Shown: positions 1-9,167 of the stretch, one piece after another
Layout: each line of letters starts with the position of its first letter
Position numbering within the stretch: position 1 is the first letter of the stretch
NCBI GenBank assembly: GCA_002786715.1
Contig: PCTW01000055.1
Location: 1-64,000, forward strand
DNA from: Bdellovibrio sp. CG22_combo_CG10-13_8_21_14_all_39_27
GTDB taxonomy: Bacteria; Bdellovibrionota; Bacteriovoracia; Bacteriovoracales; Bacteriovoracaceae
Length of the DNA: 64,000 nt
Reading direction: 5' to 3'
Program-made: the position numbers and the translations under genes
The notes under the pieces: model-generated
Told to the model about the DNA's origin: nothing
What the model saw: the letters and a program-made list of their open reading frames with translations, nothing else
Database searches by the model: none

Positions 1-3000
1 AACTATAATTACCATCAACTGCAAACGAAGCCGTTGTCCAAGTGAAAGTTCCTGCGGTACACGTAGGAGAACCAGTTCCTGATCCTGTGACAGAAATGGC
101 GTATGCTGAATCGCAAATACCTGTATAAGTGATGGTATTCGTATTAGTGATTTGATTTTCATCAGCAAGGTTAAGTTGAATATTTGGACCAGTCGTATCG
201 CGAGTCCAATTGAGAGTGATGACAGATGTATTGGTCGCAGGGTCAGTTTGAGTGAGGGTATATGTTCGCAATCCATCAGTTGAAACGACTGGAGTTGTCC
301 AAGTCCAACTTCCTGACGAACATGAAATCGCATCACTGGTGGCACCTGAGATAATAATGGGATTGGTTCCTTCACATGAACCATCGTAAATCTGAGAGCT
401 CTTATTGTTAGTCAAGTTGGTTGATTGGTTTACGGTAAAGACCGGAGCAGTGTTATCACGAGTCCACTGAAGAGGGAGGGCCGTCGATGTGTTTCCGGCA
501 GCATCAGTTTGGACTAGTGAGAAATTATAAGTTCCATCTATGGTCTTGGTTGGAGTGGTCCAATTCCATGCGCCAGAGACACAAGCAAAAGAACCGGTGA
601 AATCACCTGTCACACTAATGGTGTAATTGCCTTCACAAGTTCCGGTCCAAGAAACTGTATTGGTATTGGTTAAAATAGGTGATGCTGGTGAGGTTCGAGT
701 AATAATTGGAGGTAAATTATCGTTGATATAAGTTCTATTAACTGTGGTTGTGTTTCCAGCGGCATCAGTTTGCGAAACGACGATGTTCTTTGGGCCATCA
801 CCGGTAGTTAAGTTCACTGTCTGTGAGTATGTTCCCCCAGAACAGGCAATGCCAAAAGCCGCTGGAATATCGCCGGAGAAATTGATGGTGACTCCGGTTT
901 CACAGGCCCCAGTCATTATCACTGAGTTCTTTGCATAAGAATTATTTGCAGGTGAAGTTACAGTTAATGCCGGCGGTGTAATGTCGTAAGTGACTGTGAT
1001 CGTCGAAAAAGTTGTTGAGACGTTTCCGACTGCATCCTGTCCCCAAATTTTTAATGTATGAACACCTTCAGTCGCTGGAATTGTGAACGTAATGGCCCCT
1101 GCTGTTGTCGAACATGATTGCCAAGCTGGATCAGTGCGGGTCGGCTGAGTCGATTCATTAACAAGTAATAGTGGATTATCAGCACAGCTTGCCGCCGTCA
1201 TGAGAATGCTTGTTGAGTTTGTAGGGTTATTGCTAAAGAGGGTAATGGCAGGAGGTGTCGGCGCTGTTGAGTCAATATTAAATCCCGACGTGGTCAAACT
1301 GGTGGTGTTACCAGCATTATCAGTCGACGTCATTTTAAGTTTTGATCCGGTAGTGTTTACTGTCGGAATCGTCCAAGTATAGGGCGATGCCGTTGGGTTA
1401 CTTAAGAGCGTGGTTGAGAATGTAATTCCGTCAGCTGCGTATTGTACGGTATAGCTAGCGACACCATTTAAATCTGTGCTGCTGAAACTTACTGATTGGG
1501 TATTACCACCACGAATCGTCAATGGAAGATTAGGCAGAGTTAAGGCCGGTGGAGTAATGTCGTAAATGACCGCAATGGTTGTTGCGACTGTTGAGACGTT
1601 GCCAACACTATCTTTCGACCAGATTTTAAAATTATGCGTTCCTTCTGTTGCTGGAGAGAGCGTATGTGTGATGGCCGAAGCAGTGGTGCTACAAGCTTGC
1701 CAAGCGGCATCTCCCATCGCAGGCTGGGTTGATTCGTTAACAAGAACAAAAGGTGTATCGGCACAACTACTCGCTGTAAAAGTAATGGTAGTCGAATTGG
1801 TTAAAGAGGCTGATGAAAGCGTGATGGCCGGAGCCGCTGGTGGTGTTGAGTCAACAGTGAAGGCGGTGGAGTCAGTGGTTCTGACATTACCAGCGACATC
1901 CGTTGCAACGATGCGAATTTTTGCAGTCGTTGTATTGCTAGATGGAACTGTCCAAGAATAGCTTGTCGCTCCAACTGCAGGTGTTGTAATGAGCGAAAAT
2001 GTCGTTCCATTAGCCGCATAATAGAGTGAATGAGAGGCGACTCCATTGGCATCACTTGAAGCAAAATTGATCGTATAAGCTTGACCACCTCGCAACGGCG
2101 TTGCCGGAGTTGTGATGCTGGCCGCAGGTAAAATGGAATCAATGGTAAAGAGACCAGTCGTTGCAGTGTTGGTGTTTCCGGCCGTATCAGTCGCCGAGAT
2201 TCGGACTCTGGCGGTACTCGAATTGATTGAAGGAATAGTCCAACTTTGTGGTGATACTGGAGTAGCACTGATATTTGTCCAAGTGGTTCCATCAATAGAA
2301 TAATCTAAACTTCTGCTCGCAATTCCATTGGTATCTGTTGCTGTGAAAGTGACAGATTGAGAACTACCACCCGCAACGTAGGCCGCTAGATTATTTATAG
2401 AAAGGGCTGGAACAGTGGAGTCGATAATAAAGCCAGCTGAAGTGGTCGTGGTCGAATTGCCTGCGGTATCAACAACAGTATATCGATACTTTGAAGCGGT
2501 AGTATTTGCTGTTGGCACAGTCCAAGTAAATGGAGAAGTGGGATTCGACGCAATGACAGTCGAGAATGTCGCACCGTCAGCAGCATACTCTAAAGTTCGA
2601 GAAGCAATCACATTGGCGTCTGAATGCGAAAAAACAATATTATGACTTGATCCACCTTTTAAGATACTTGGTGGATTGGTGAGGTTGGCCACTGGTGCAA
2701 TGGAGTCGACGATAAAGGCCGAACTAGTCGCAGTATTTGTATTCCCCGAAAGATCGGTGGCCATAATTTTTAATTTGGCAGTGGCAACGTTATCTAACGG
2801 TACAGTCCAAGCATAACTTGTGGCCCCAACAAGAGGAGAAGTGATGGCGCTAAAAGTTACGCCGTCAGCAGCATAATAGAGAGTATGGGAAGCGACACCA
2901 ATAGCATCACTTGAACTAAAGAGAATAGTGTAAGTACTTCCCCCTTTGAGATCACTTGGAGGAGTGGTGATGGCAACTCCGGGAGGAGTGGAATCGACAG

Positions 3001-5125
3001 TGAACAATGTTGTGGTGGCTGAGTTGGTATTTCCAGCTGAATCGACAGCAGAAATGCGCACTCTCATGGTGGTGGTATCAACACTGGGAACTGTCCAAGA
3101 TTGTGGCGAGGTTGGTGCGGCACTGATATTGGTCCAGGTCACACCATCAGTTGAATAATCTAAACTCTTGCTAGCGATACCATTACTATCTGTGACGGTG
3201 AATGAAACATTTTGAGATGAGGCTCCTGCGACATTGGCCGCAAGATCGGTAATTGTGAGTGTTGGTGGAGTGGAGTCGATAATAAAAGCGGTTGAAGTGA
3301 TAGTCGTCGAGTTACCGGCGGTATCCACAACCGTATAGCGAATCTTTGAATTGAGAGTGTCAACAGTTGGAACCGTCCAAGCATGTGTTGAAGTTGGACT
3401 TGTCGCGATGACGGTTGAAAAAGTTGTACCATCGGCCGCATATTCGAGAGTACGTGATGCAATTGTATTAGTATCGGAGTGAGTGAAAGCAATATTATAA
3501 GTGCTACCACCCTTTAAAATGCTAGGCGGATTAGTTAATGTTACAGAAGGAGCAGTTGAGTCAATAATAAAGGCTGCGGTGTCAGACGTTGTACTTCGGC
3601 CAGCATTATCAGTGGCCACAATTCTAAGCTTGGCCGTCGAAGTATCATCATTTGGAACAATCCATGAAAGTGTCGTCGCACCTACGGCAGGAGTTGCGAT
3701 AAGAGAAAAAGTGGTGCCATTAGAAGCATAGTAGATAGAATGAGTATTAATCCCATTGGCGTCACTCGAACTAAAGTTAATGGTATAAGTTTGCCCACCT
3801 TTGAGTTGAAGGGGTGGAGTGGTAATGGCCGCAGCAGGGTTAATTGAATCGATAGTGAAGTTTGTGGTCTGAACTGAGGCCGAGTTTCCTGCGTTGTCTG
3901 TAGCAGACAAACGAACTCTAACTGTACTTGAGTCTAAGGTCGGCAGAGTCCAGCTATAAGGAGATGTTTGATTAGATGCAATGGATGTATAAGTCACACC
4001 ATCAGTTGAGTACTCAAGAATGGAAGAAGCAATGCCACTGATATCTGACATGCTAAAAGTAAGTGGTTGAGAGCTACCACCAGAGAGAGGTGATGACATA
4101 TTTGAAATACTCAATGTTGGATTTGAAACATCATAAATGACGTTCACTGTAACAGGCGTCGCCGTAATATTTCCAACGGCATCCATCGCCCAAACTTTAA
4201 GACCATGGACAACTTCTGTTGCAGCTATTGTATAGGTAATGGCGCCGGCACCAGTGCTACAGGCTTGCCATGAAGGATCTGTTCGAAGCGGTTGTGTGGA
4301 TTCATTAACAAAAATAAAGGGGCGATCAGTACAATCAGCAACAGTGAGAGTTACGGCAGTAGAGTTCGTCGGTGTAGCGCTGTTAAGGGAAATTCCAGGA
4401 AGCGCCGGTGGAGTAGAGTCAACGGAAAAGACTCCGGTATCATAGTTCGTCGTGTTTCCTGCAATATCTGTAATCGCTAATCTTACGACTGCTGTTGTTG
4501 TATCTATATTGGGAAATGAATAGGTTGCACTAGTATCAAAGGGCAAGAGACTCATGGAAGGTGCAAAGCTTGCTCCTGAATCATTACTGATTAATAGTTC
4601 CTGCATTAAAACAGAATTGTTATCAGCTGAAGTTATTGAAAGAGCAGCAGTATCGCCACCTCGATATGTTCCCGAAAGAGTTGTCAGTGATCCTGTTGGG
4701 AAAGTAAGATCGAGATTAACGGTAATCGAGAGCACTTGACCAAATTGTCCTGAGTCATTTTTTGCATGGAGGTAAATGGTGTGAAGTCCTTCTACTGCGG
4801 GGATGGAAATAGTACTTAAAACGGGAGTACTGGTACAAGTGAGATTGAAAGCAGAATCACCTGGAGTGGTAGATGAAAGTGATAAGGCCATTTTTGAAAC
4901 TGATTGACAGGCCGATGAACTCGTATTGATTTTTATCGGAACAGAAGTCGTGTTGATGAAAGGAGTGGTGGTGGCATTCAATTGGAAAGCTGGAGTATTA
5001 ACGTCAAACTTGAAACCATCAATTTCAAATGAGCCGTCAAGATAACCTTGATTTGGTTTACACGAAAATAAACCAATCACAACCAAGCTTAAGAGAATGT
5101 ATTTAACAGTTTGAATTTTTATCAC
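1..5125 (-). CDS. Giant Ig-like repeat lipoprotein, C-terminus beyond window edge
   Basis: The minus strand is open without a stop from a GTG at 5125 to position 1, giving 1,708 codons in the window; the C-terminus lies outside. The N-terminus MIKIQTVKYILLSLVVIG is followed by LFSC, a lipobox with Cys22, so a lipoprotein signal peptide is clear. A TTG at 5131 is an alternative start; neither has a strong ribosome site. After about 220 less regular residues come tandem Ig-like modules of about 85-97 residues. Typical marks are RGG/KGG, DANGVAS, YYAADG, WTVP, ATDxAGN and IDSTPP. The last 960 bases encode a second type with TGxCE and QTDAAGN. Ig-like repeat proteins on bacterial surfaces are usually adhesins or surface scaffolds; adhesion here is inference. 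The nested repeat could cause assembly errors, so exact copy number should be treated with care. Confidence 0.9.
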   Translation of the reverse strand, partial: MIKIQTVKYILLSLVVIGLFSCKPNQGYLDGSFEIDGFKFDVNTPAFQLNATTTPFINTTSVPIKINTSSSACQSVSKMALSLSSTTPGDSAFNLTCTSTPVLSTISIPAVEGLHTIYLHAKNDSGQFGQVLSITVNLDLTFPTGSLTTLSGTYRGGDTAALSITSADNNSVLMQELLISNDSGASFAPSMSLLPFDTSATYSFPNIDTTTAVVRLAITDIAGNTTNYDTGVFSVDSTPPALPGISLNSATPTNSTAVTLTVADCTDRPFIFVNESTQPLRTDPSWQACSTGAGAITYTIAATEVVHGLKVWAMDAVGNITATPVTVNVIYDVSNPTLSISNMSSPLSGGSSQPLTFSMSDISGIASSILEYSTDGVTYTSIASNQTSPYSWTLPTLDSSTVRVRLSATDNAGNSASVQTTNFTIDSINPAAAITTPPLQLKGGQTYTINFSSSDANGINTHSIYYASNGTTFSLIATPAVGATTLSWIVPNDDTSTAKLRIVATDNAGRSTTSDTAAFIIDSTAPSVTLTNPPSILKGGSTYNIAFTHSDTNTIASRTLEYAADGTTFSTVIATSPTSTHAWTVPTVDTLNSKIRYTVVDTAGNSTTITSTAFIIDSTPPTLTITDLAANVAGASSQNVSFTVTDSNGIASKSLDYSTDGVTWTNISAAPTSPQSWTVPSVDTTTMRVRISAVDSAGNTNSATTTLFTVDSTPPGVAITTPPSDLKGGSTYTILFSSSDAIGVASHTLYYAADGVTFSAITSPLVGATSYAWTVPLDNVATAKLKIMATDLSGNTNTATSSAFIVDSIAPVANLTNPPSILKGGSSHNIVFSHSDANVIASRTLEYAADGATFSTVIASNPTSPFTWTVPTANTTASKYRYTVVDTAGNSTTTTSAGFIIDSTVPALSINNLAAYVAGGSSQSVTFTATDTNGIASRSLDYSIDGTTWTNISATPVSPQSWTIPSINSSTARVRISATDTAGNTNTATTGLFTIDSILPAASITTPATPLRGGQAYTINFASSDANGVASHSLYYAANGTTFSLITTPAVGATSYSWTVPSSNTTTAKIRIVATDVAGNVRTTDSTAFTVDSTPPAAPAITLSSASLTNSTTITFTASSCADTPFVLVNESTQPAMGDAAWQACSTTASAITHTLSPATEGTHNFKIWSKDSVGNVSTVATTIAVIYDITPPALTLPNLPLTIRGGNTQSVSFSSTDLNGVASYTVQYAADGITFSTTLLSNPTASPYTWTIPTVNTTGSKLKMTSTDNAGNTTSLTTSGFNIDSTAPTPPAITLFSNNPTNSTSILMTAASCADNPLLLVNESTQPTRTDPAWQSCSTTAGAITFTIPATEGVHTLKIWGQDAVGNVSTTFSTITVTYDITPPALTVTSPANNSYAKNSVIMTGACETGVTINFSGDIPAAFGIACSGGTYSQTVNLTTGDGPKNIVVSQTDAAGNTTTVNRTYINDNLPPIITRTSPASPILTNTNTVSWTGTCEGNYTISVTGDFTGSFACVSGAWNWTTPTKTIDGTYNFSLVQTDAAGNTSTALPLQWTRDNTAPVFTVNQSTNLTNNKSSQIYDGSCEGTNPIIISGATSDAISCSSGSWTWTTPVVSTDGLRTYTLTQTDPATNTSVITLNWTRDTTGPNIQLNLADENQITNTNTITYTGICDSAYAISVTGSGTGSPTCTAGTFTWTTASFAVDGNYS
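1847..4129 (-). repeat. Nested A-B-C Ig-module repeats, period about 857 bp
   Basis: Module boundaries at the IDST(P/A)P codons fall near 4129, 3845, 3557, 3273, 2987, 2703, 2415, 2135 and 1847, about 285 bases apart. Translated modules fall into three types repeating in order A1-B1-C1-A2-B2-C2-A3-B3. Type A has AGGSSQ and SLDYSTDG, type B has ITTP and LYYAADG, and type C has NPPSILKGG and RTLEYAADG. Same-type copies are clearly more alike than neighbours, so the three-module block was duplicated as a unit. A fourth type containing VNESTQP occurs before (about 4420-4129) and after (about 1847-1557 and 1265-975) this block. Confidence 0.85.
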
Positions 5126-5279
5126 TTTCAATAATTATCGGCTAGTTATTCAAAAGTACTTACTGTCTCAAGTTATCAGTAACTTAGCTGATATTTTGAA
5201 CTCGTGGTGCCCAAATAAATGCCAATGTTTCTTTGCAATTAGATGGAAGAAATTCATTAATTTGTTATCCTGTAAGTAA

Positions 5280-6197
5280 ATGAGAATAAGTAACTGTTTT
5301 TACGTATTTTTAATAATCTCAAAAGCGCTCTTTGCTCAAGACATGGTTGAGCTGTATAAAGCTCAGTTTAAAACCGAGGATCAGGTTCTCGATTATTTAG
5401 TTCGCGAGTACATTCCAACCATTTCTTTAGAGCGTCCCCACGATCGCGAGCTTTTAAAACAACAATTAAAAGCATGGAATCCACATATCAAAGATTGGAC
5501 CGATATTAGAGTTCAAGACAAGATCAATGTTTATAAGAAAAAATATTTTTATGATATTCACTTTGGATATCACGCCTACGACAATACAGAAAAATTGATT
5601 GGGAATGGCGCCATCAACACTAAAAACTTTGGTCCAACGGCTTCACTGAGAATTACTCACACAAAAGATATCAATAGTTATACTTTTTTTGAGTACAAAC
5701 TTTTAAAGAAAAATGATTTTCTACTTCTTGATAATAATAAGATTTATGCCTTTCCTGCCAATCATAATTTTGAAGTGGGGTATAATCGCGGACCACGCAG
5801 AAGTAGTTGGAGCTTTGGAGTTGGAGCAGCATACGAAGAAGTTTCTTATCTGAGTTTTAACAATGAAAGATTTAAAGTGAAATCTATTATTCTTGATAAT
5901 CTTCAAGTGAGCACGGTGAGATCAGCTTGGGGAACTATCGATGTCAGTTATCGAATTCCATTTATACGCTATGGAACTTATCTCACTCTGCAATTTGGGC
6001 GTTCCTTTTGGTCTGAAAAGGCCCTTGATGATGGAAGTCTCAAAGAGAGAATGTCTGGTCAGAGAGTGGAAGGAATTCTAAAGTTCTATTTTTGGAAAAA
6101 TATGTGGATCAAAGCTTATTATATGGCAATACAGACTCAGGGGAACACCAAGATTGATCATACCCAAACTGGTGCTCATGTCGGATTTACTTTTTAA
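5280..6197 (+). CDS. Exported protein with LysM-like segment and beta-barrel-like body
   Basis: A 305-residue protein. Residues 1-20 form a signal peptide ending near LFAQD. Residues about 65-90 (LKAWNPHIKDWTDIRVQDKI) resemble a LysM motif: an Asn-Pro turn, DW, then a Val-x-Asp-Lys-Ile strand. The rest alternates polar and aromatic residues as in outer-membrane barrels, and the chain ends in VGFTF, with the C-terminal Phe typical of BAM substrates. I infer an outer-membrane protein, possibly peptidoglycan-contacting. No family is recognised with certainty. No clear ribosome site precedes the ATG. Its stop overlaps the end of the convergent methyltransferase gene by four bases. Confidence 0.7.
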   Translation: MRISNCFYVFLIISKALFAQDMVELYKAQFKTEDQVLDYLVREYIPTISLERPHDRELLKQQLKAWNPHIKDWTDIRVQDKINVYKKKYFYDIHFGYHAYDNTEKLIGNGAINTKNFGPTASLRITHTKDINSYTFFEYKLLKKNDFLLLDNNKIYAFPANHNFEVGYNRGPRRSSWSFGVGAAYEEVSYLSFNNERFKVKSIILDNLQVSTVRSAWGTIDVSYRIPFIRYGTYLTLQFGRSFWSEKALDDGSLKERMSGQRVEGILKFYFWKNMWIKAYYMAIQTQGNTKIDHTQTGAHVGFTF

Positions 6198-7402
6198 CCA
6201 ATGATGGCCAAATTGCGAGGCGATATTTGTTCATCAAATATTCGCGCCACCTCACATTCAACGCCACTCTCTTCCAACCACAGCGCTCGATCTAAAATCA
6301 AGTAAGTTTCGAGAATACGCCCAAGTTGCCAACGAATGAGATTGGCCAGAATCATTTCCCATACCATTTTCTGATTTTCAATATGATTAAAAAATCCCTC
6401 TAGTTCAGTGACCGTAAAATGGTGCTCAATTTTATGTTCGGTGAGTTTTAACATTGCGTAGTCAGAGAAAAAACCACGATAAAGGCGAACGGGAACTTCT
6501 CCGACGGCCTTAATTTCAATACCCATAGAAAGTAATAAAAGATGAAAAGTATAACGAAATTTTTTGACCTGAATCTTTGTCTCAAAATCATTGATATCTT
6601 GCTGGTAGTGAGCTCGAGTTGAAAGATAAAGGGCAATCGAGGTCCAAGGAAGATTTAATTCTTGGGCATAGCTCGAGAGATTTGTATGCCCATGAACTGG
6701 CATCTTATAATAGCAACAACCGACATTGATAAAATGGTGTTGAGGATTTTTTTTGATAAGTTCTAGATGCTTAATACTCAAGGCTCCACAGTTGTGAAGG
6801 GCAAGTGAGAATTGATGAGGTCGAAAAAGATCATTGAGATCATCTTTGAGCACATCTTTTTTAATAAACTGAACATTGGGCTCAAAGGACATGGGGTGCT
6901 TTTTTAGTCGATCATTGCCTTTTTGCAAAAGCTGTTCATCAAAATCAACGACAGTGCATTGGTGTTGATGATGGCCACTTAATAAGCGAGACATATGACC
7001 CATACCTGCGCATAAATCGATTATTTGAATAGGTGATTGTGTTAACGTTTGAACAACTGAAATCATTTTGGTGAGTTCGTGTTTCTTTTTGGCAGTAACT
7101 TTGCTCCAGGTCCAATCATCATAGGTGAATTCAGGTCTTTTAATTTCGGGAAAGCTTGTTAACTGAGAAAGCTTTTGCCACCAATTTTGCAGATCATTGG
7201 GTAAGCGATGAGGCTCAGATTTTCTTGAATCGAAGTGAAAAAGGTCGGTAGGGGATAATTGCTGGAGTGCTTCAATCCATGCTTTAGGGTAAGAATTGAG
7301 GGTTTCCGGATAAGCATCCAAGATTTCACGAGTGAAAATACCTTCGTAAGGGGCCAAAAACTGGCGAATCTCATTTAAGCGTTGTTTTTTATCTATCCGC
7401 AT
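6194..7402 (-). CDS. METTL25/RRNAD1-like SAM-dependent methyltransferase
   Basis: A 402-residue cytoplasmic protein. The SAM-binding motif I is IDLCAGMGHMSRLL (residues about 123-136), followed by VVDFDEQLL (motif II) and later ALHNCGALS and VGCCYYKM. The last two are hallmarks of the Methyltransf_32 group that includes eukaryotic METTL25 and RRNAD1. The substrate is not known from sequence. The gene is divergent from murD with only 29 bases between starts, so promoters must overlap the coding starts. No clear ribosome site is visible before ATG 7402. The assignment to family is fairly firm; the substrate is open. Confidence 0.75.
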   Translation of the reverse strand: MRIDKKQRLNEIRQFLAPYEGIFTREILDAYPETLNSYPKAWIEALQQLSPTDLFHFDSRKSEPHRLPNDLQNWWQKLSQLTSFPEIKRPEFTYDDWTWSKVTAKKKHELTKMISVVQTLTQSPIQIIDLCAGMGHMSRLLSGHHQHQCTVVDFDEQLLQKGNDRLKKHPMSFEPNVQFIKKDVLKDDLNDLFRPHQFSLALHNCGALSIKHLELIKKNPQHHFINVGCCYYKMPVHGHTNLSSYAQELNLPWTSIALYLSTRAHYQQDINDFETKIQVKKFRYTFHLLLLSMGIEIKAVGEVPVRLYRGFFSDYAMLKLTEHKIEHHFTVTELEGFFNHIENQKMVWEMILANLIRWQLGRILETYLILDRALWLEESGVECEVARIFDEQISPRNLAIIG

Positions 7403-7431
7403 CGTGGTAATTTAGAAACAAAGGAAGATTT

Positions 7432-8760
7432 ATGCAACTCAAAGATAAAAAATGTACGGTTTTTGGTCTCGGCGTATCAGGTTCGAGTGCTACTCGCTTT
7501 TTAGTAAAAGCTGGGGCCAATGTTTCAGTCATTAACCAAGGGCCACCTGAAAGTTGGAAAGAATTCCAACAATTCCGTGATCTCAACTTACTTGATCAGT
7601 CTGATGCGAAGGCCCAGGAAGTGATGGAGCGATCAGATATTGTTGTTCTCTCTCCTGGAATACCACGTTCTCATCCTCTTCTTTTAAAAGCTCATTCTGA
7701 AGGAGTACCAGTCATTTCTGAAATTGAATTGGCCTATCGTTTTGTCTCATTTGAAAAAATGTTAGCGATTACTGGATCTAATGGAAAAACCACGACTGTC
7801 ACTTTGCTCGCTCAGGCGCTTGAAGCTTTAAATAAAAAAGTATTCTTAGGTGGAAATATTGGAACGCCACTTTGTGATCTAGCAATTAGTGAAGAAAAAG
7901 TAGATTTTATCGTTCTAGAGCTCTCGAGTTTTCAGTTAGAATCAATGATTGATTTCAAAGCTGACGTTTCAGCGATTTTAAACCTCACCATGAATCACGG
8001 GGAACGTTATCAAAATTTAGAAGACTATGCCTTTGCAAAATTTCATATCACTGATCGTCAAAATGAGAGCGATACTTTTATTTTCGATCAAAGCTCCGAA
8101 CTTTTAGAGAAATGGATAACAAGAATTCCTTGTCAGTTATGTCCTCTCGAATTACACGATCCCATTGTTCTTAAAAAAGAACTTGAGACTCATTACGATT
8201 TATCAAAATTAAAATTGGCCGGAACTCATAACTTAGCAAATCTGAGAGTGGTGGATCAATTTTTGGAAGTCTTGAAACTGCCCAAAGCGGGATTGCAACA
8301 GGTTATCGATACATTTCCAGGAGTTCATCATCGCGTAGAGTTTGTTGAGCATAGTGGAGAATTCGTTTGTTATAATGACGCTAAAAGTACGAACTGGGAT
8401 GCCACAATGGCGGCACTCAAAGCAATGGAAGGGAAACCACAACCTTTATGGCTGGTCTTAGGTGGGCAACCGCGCGGACAAGGGGAAGTTCCTTCAAAAG
8501 AAATACTTCATTATTTGCGTGATCATGTTGAAATGGTTTTAGTGATTGGTGCTGCTCAATCTTTTCTTCAGAAAGAATTAGGCAATCATGTCAAAGTTTT
8601 TCTAGCGGAGAATCTTCAAGGTATGGCAAAGCAAATTAAAGAGAAAAAATTCACGGGTACATTACTTTTTTCCCCAGCATTTCCTTCGTTTGATCAATTT
8701 TCAAATTATGTTGATAGAGGTGAGAAGTTTAAGCAGACGATTATTGGAATTGAATCGTAG
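7432..8760 (+). CDS. murD: UDP-N-acetylmuramoylalanine--D-glutamate ligase
   Basis: MurD adds D-glutamate to UDP-MurNAc-L-alanine in cytoplasmic peptidoglycan precursor synthesis. The 442 residues match the usual length. An N-terminal Rossmann domain starts FGLGVSGSSA; the ATP P-loop is GSNGKTT at residues 115-121; LELSSFQLE, LNLTMNHGERY, HHRVE and NDAKSTN follow in the expected order. The start is set by AAAGGAAGATTT directly before the ATG. It stands alone, away from the usual mra/mur cluster. Its end overlaps a small minus-strand ORF by 20 bases. Confidence 0.95.
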   Translation: MQLKDKKCTVFGLGVSGSSATRFLVKAGANVSVINQGPPESWKEFQQFRDLNLLDQSDAKAQEVMERSDIVVLSPGIPRSHPLLLKAHSEGVPVISEIELAYRFVSFEKMLAITGSNGKTTTVTLLAQALEALNKKVFLGGNIGTPLCDLAISEEKVDFIVLELSSFQLESMIDFKADVSAILNLTMNHGERYQNLEDYAFAKFHITDRQNESDTFIFDQSSELLEKWITRIPCQLCPLELHDPIVLKKELETHYDLSKLKLAGTHNLANLRVVDQFLEVLKLPKAGLQQVIDTFPGVHHRVEFVEHSGEFVCYNDAKSTNWDATMAALKAMEGKPQPLWLVLGGQPRGQGEVPSKEILHYLRDHVEMVLVIGAAQSFLQKELGNHVKVFLAENLQGMAKQIKEKKFTGTLLFSPAFPSFDQFSNYVDRGEKFKQTIIGIES

Positions 8761-8896
8761 CTACTTTTATTTCAGCAGCATGATTATTGTTTTTCTTATC
8801 GGCCTTTTCTCTTATGGGATCAGCAATCGCAATTTTGATGAAAAATAACATCATAATGACACCAACCACATGAGCTAAACCGAATTTGGACTTCAT
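8741..8896 (-). CDS. 51-residue single-span membrane or secreted peptide
   Basis: ATG at 8896 is preceded by AGGAAGGAT at ideal distance, a strong ribosome site. The 51-residue product has a hydrophobic stretch at residues about 5-25 ending in IAIADP, which could be a signal peptide with cleavage after ADA-like residues or a membrane anchor. A Lys/Asn-rich tail of about 25 residues follows. The ORF overlaps the end of murD tail to tail by 20 bases. No family is recognised. The ribosome site plus hydrophobic pattern support a real gene. Confidence 0.6.
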   Translation of the reverse strand: MKSKFGLAHVVGVIMMLFFIKIAIADPIREKADKKNNNHAAEIKVATIQFQ

Positions 8897-8914
8897 ATCC
8901 TTCCTTTCTAAATA

Positions 8915-9067
8915 ATGAAAAATTTAAGGTTCCTTTTCCTTATCGGCACTTATCTAAATTACTTTAGCTTTTCAATCGGTTGGCAACTCTTTGTGGCACT
9001 TTTGATGATTTTTTATTTAGACTTGTCATTTGAGCATTCTGAAAAGCTCATAAATTTGAATGGTTAG
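8915..9067 (+). CDS. Possible 50-residue hydrophobic micro-protein
   Basis: An ATG at 8915 opens a 50-codon frame on the plus strand, 18 bases from the divergent small ORF. The product is strongly hydrophobic (FLFLIGTYLNYFSFSIGW, then ALLMIFYLDL), consistent with one or two membrane spans. No ribosome site is visible, and the space before it is too short for an independent promoter unless it overlaps the neighbour's start. It may be chance. The rest of 9068-9167 holds nothing I can assign. Confidence 0.3.
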   Translation: MKNLRFLFLIGTYLNYFSFSIGWQLFVALLMIFYLDLSFEHSEKLINLNG

Positions 9068-9167
9068 AAGAATATTTGAATGAACCACTCACTCCAAAAG
9101 TATTGGGCCTTAAAATTAAAAATGTAATTTATTAGACCGATGAGTAACAGAGTTTTGAGGTTCATGA

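Noticed and set aside
1847-4129. Regular periodic repeats that could suggest a CRISPR or satellite array
   Set aside because: The units are about 285 bases, open in one frame and encode recognisable Ig modules.
744-4739. Many plus-strand open frames of 60-130 codons and short minus-strand frames in this stretch
   Set aside because: They lie opposite or out of phase with the 1,708-codon Ig-repeat frame and mirror its periodic sequence, so they are shadows.
8978-8996. TTGGCAACTCTTTGTGG, resembling a sigma-54 site
   Set aside because: The base pair ten positions after GG is TG, not the required GC.
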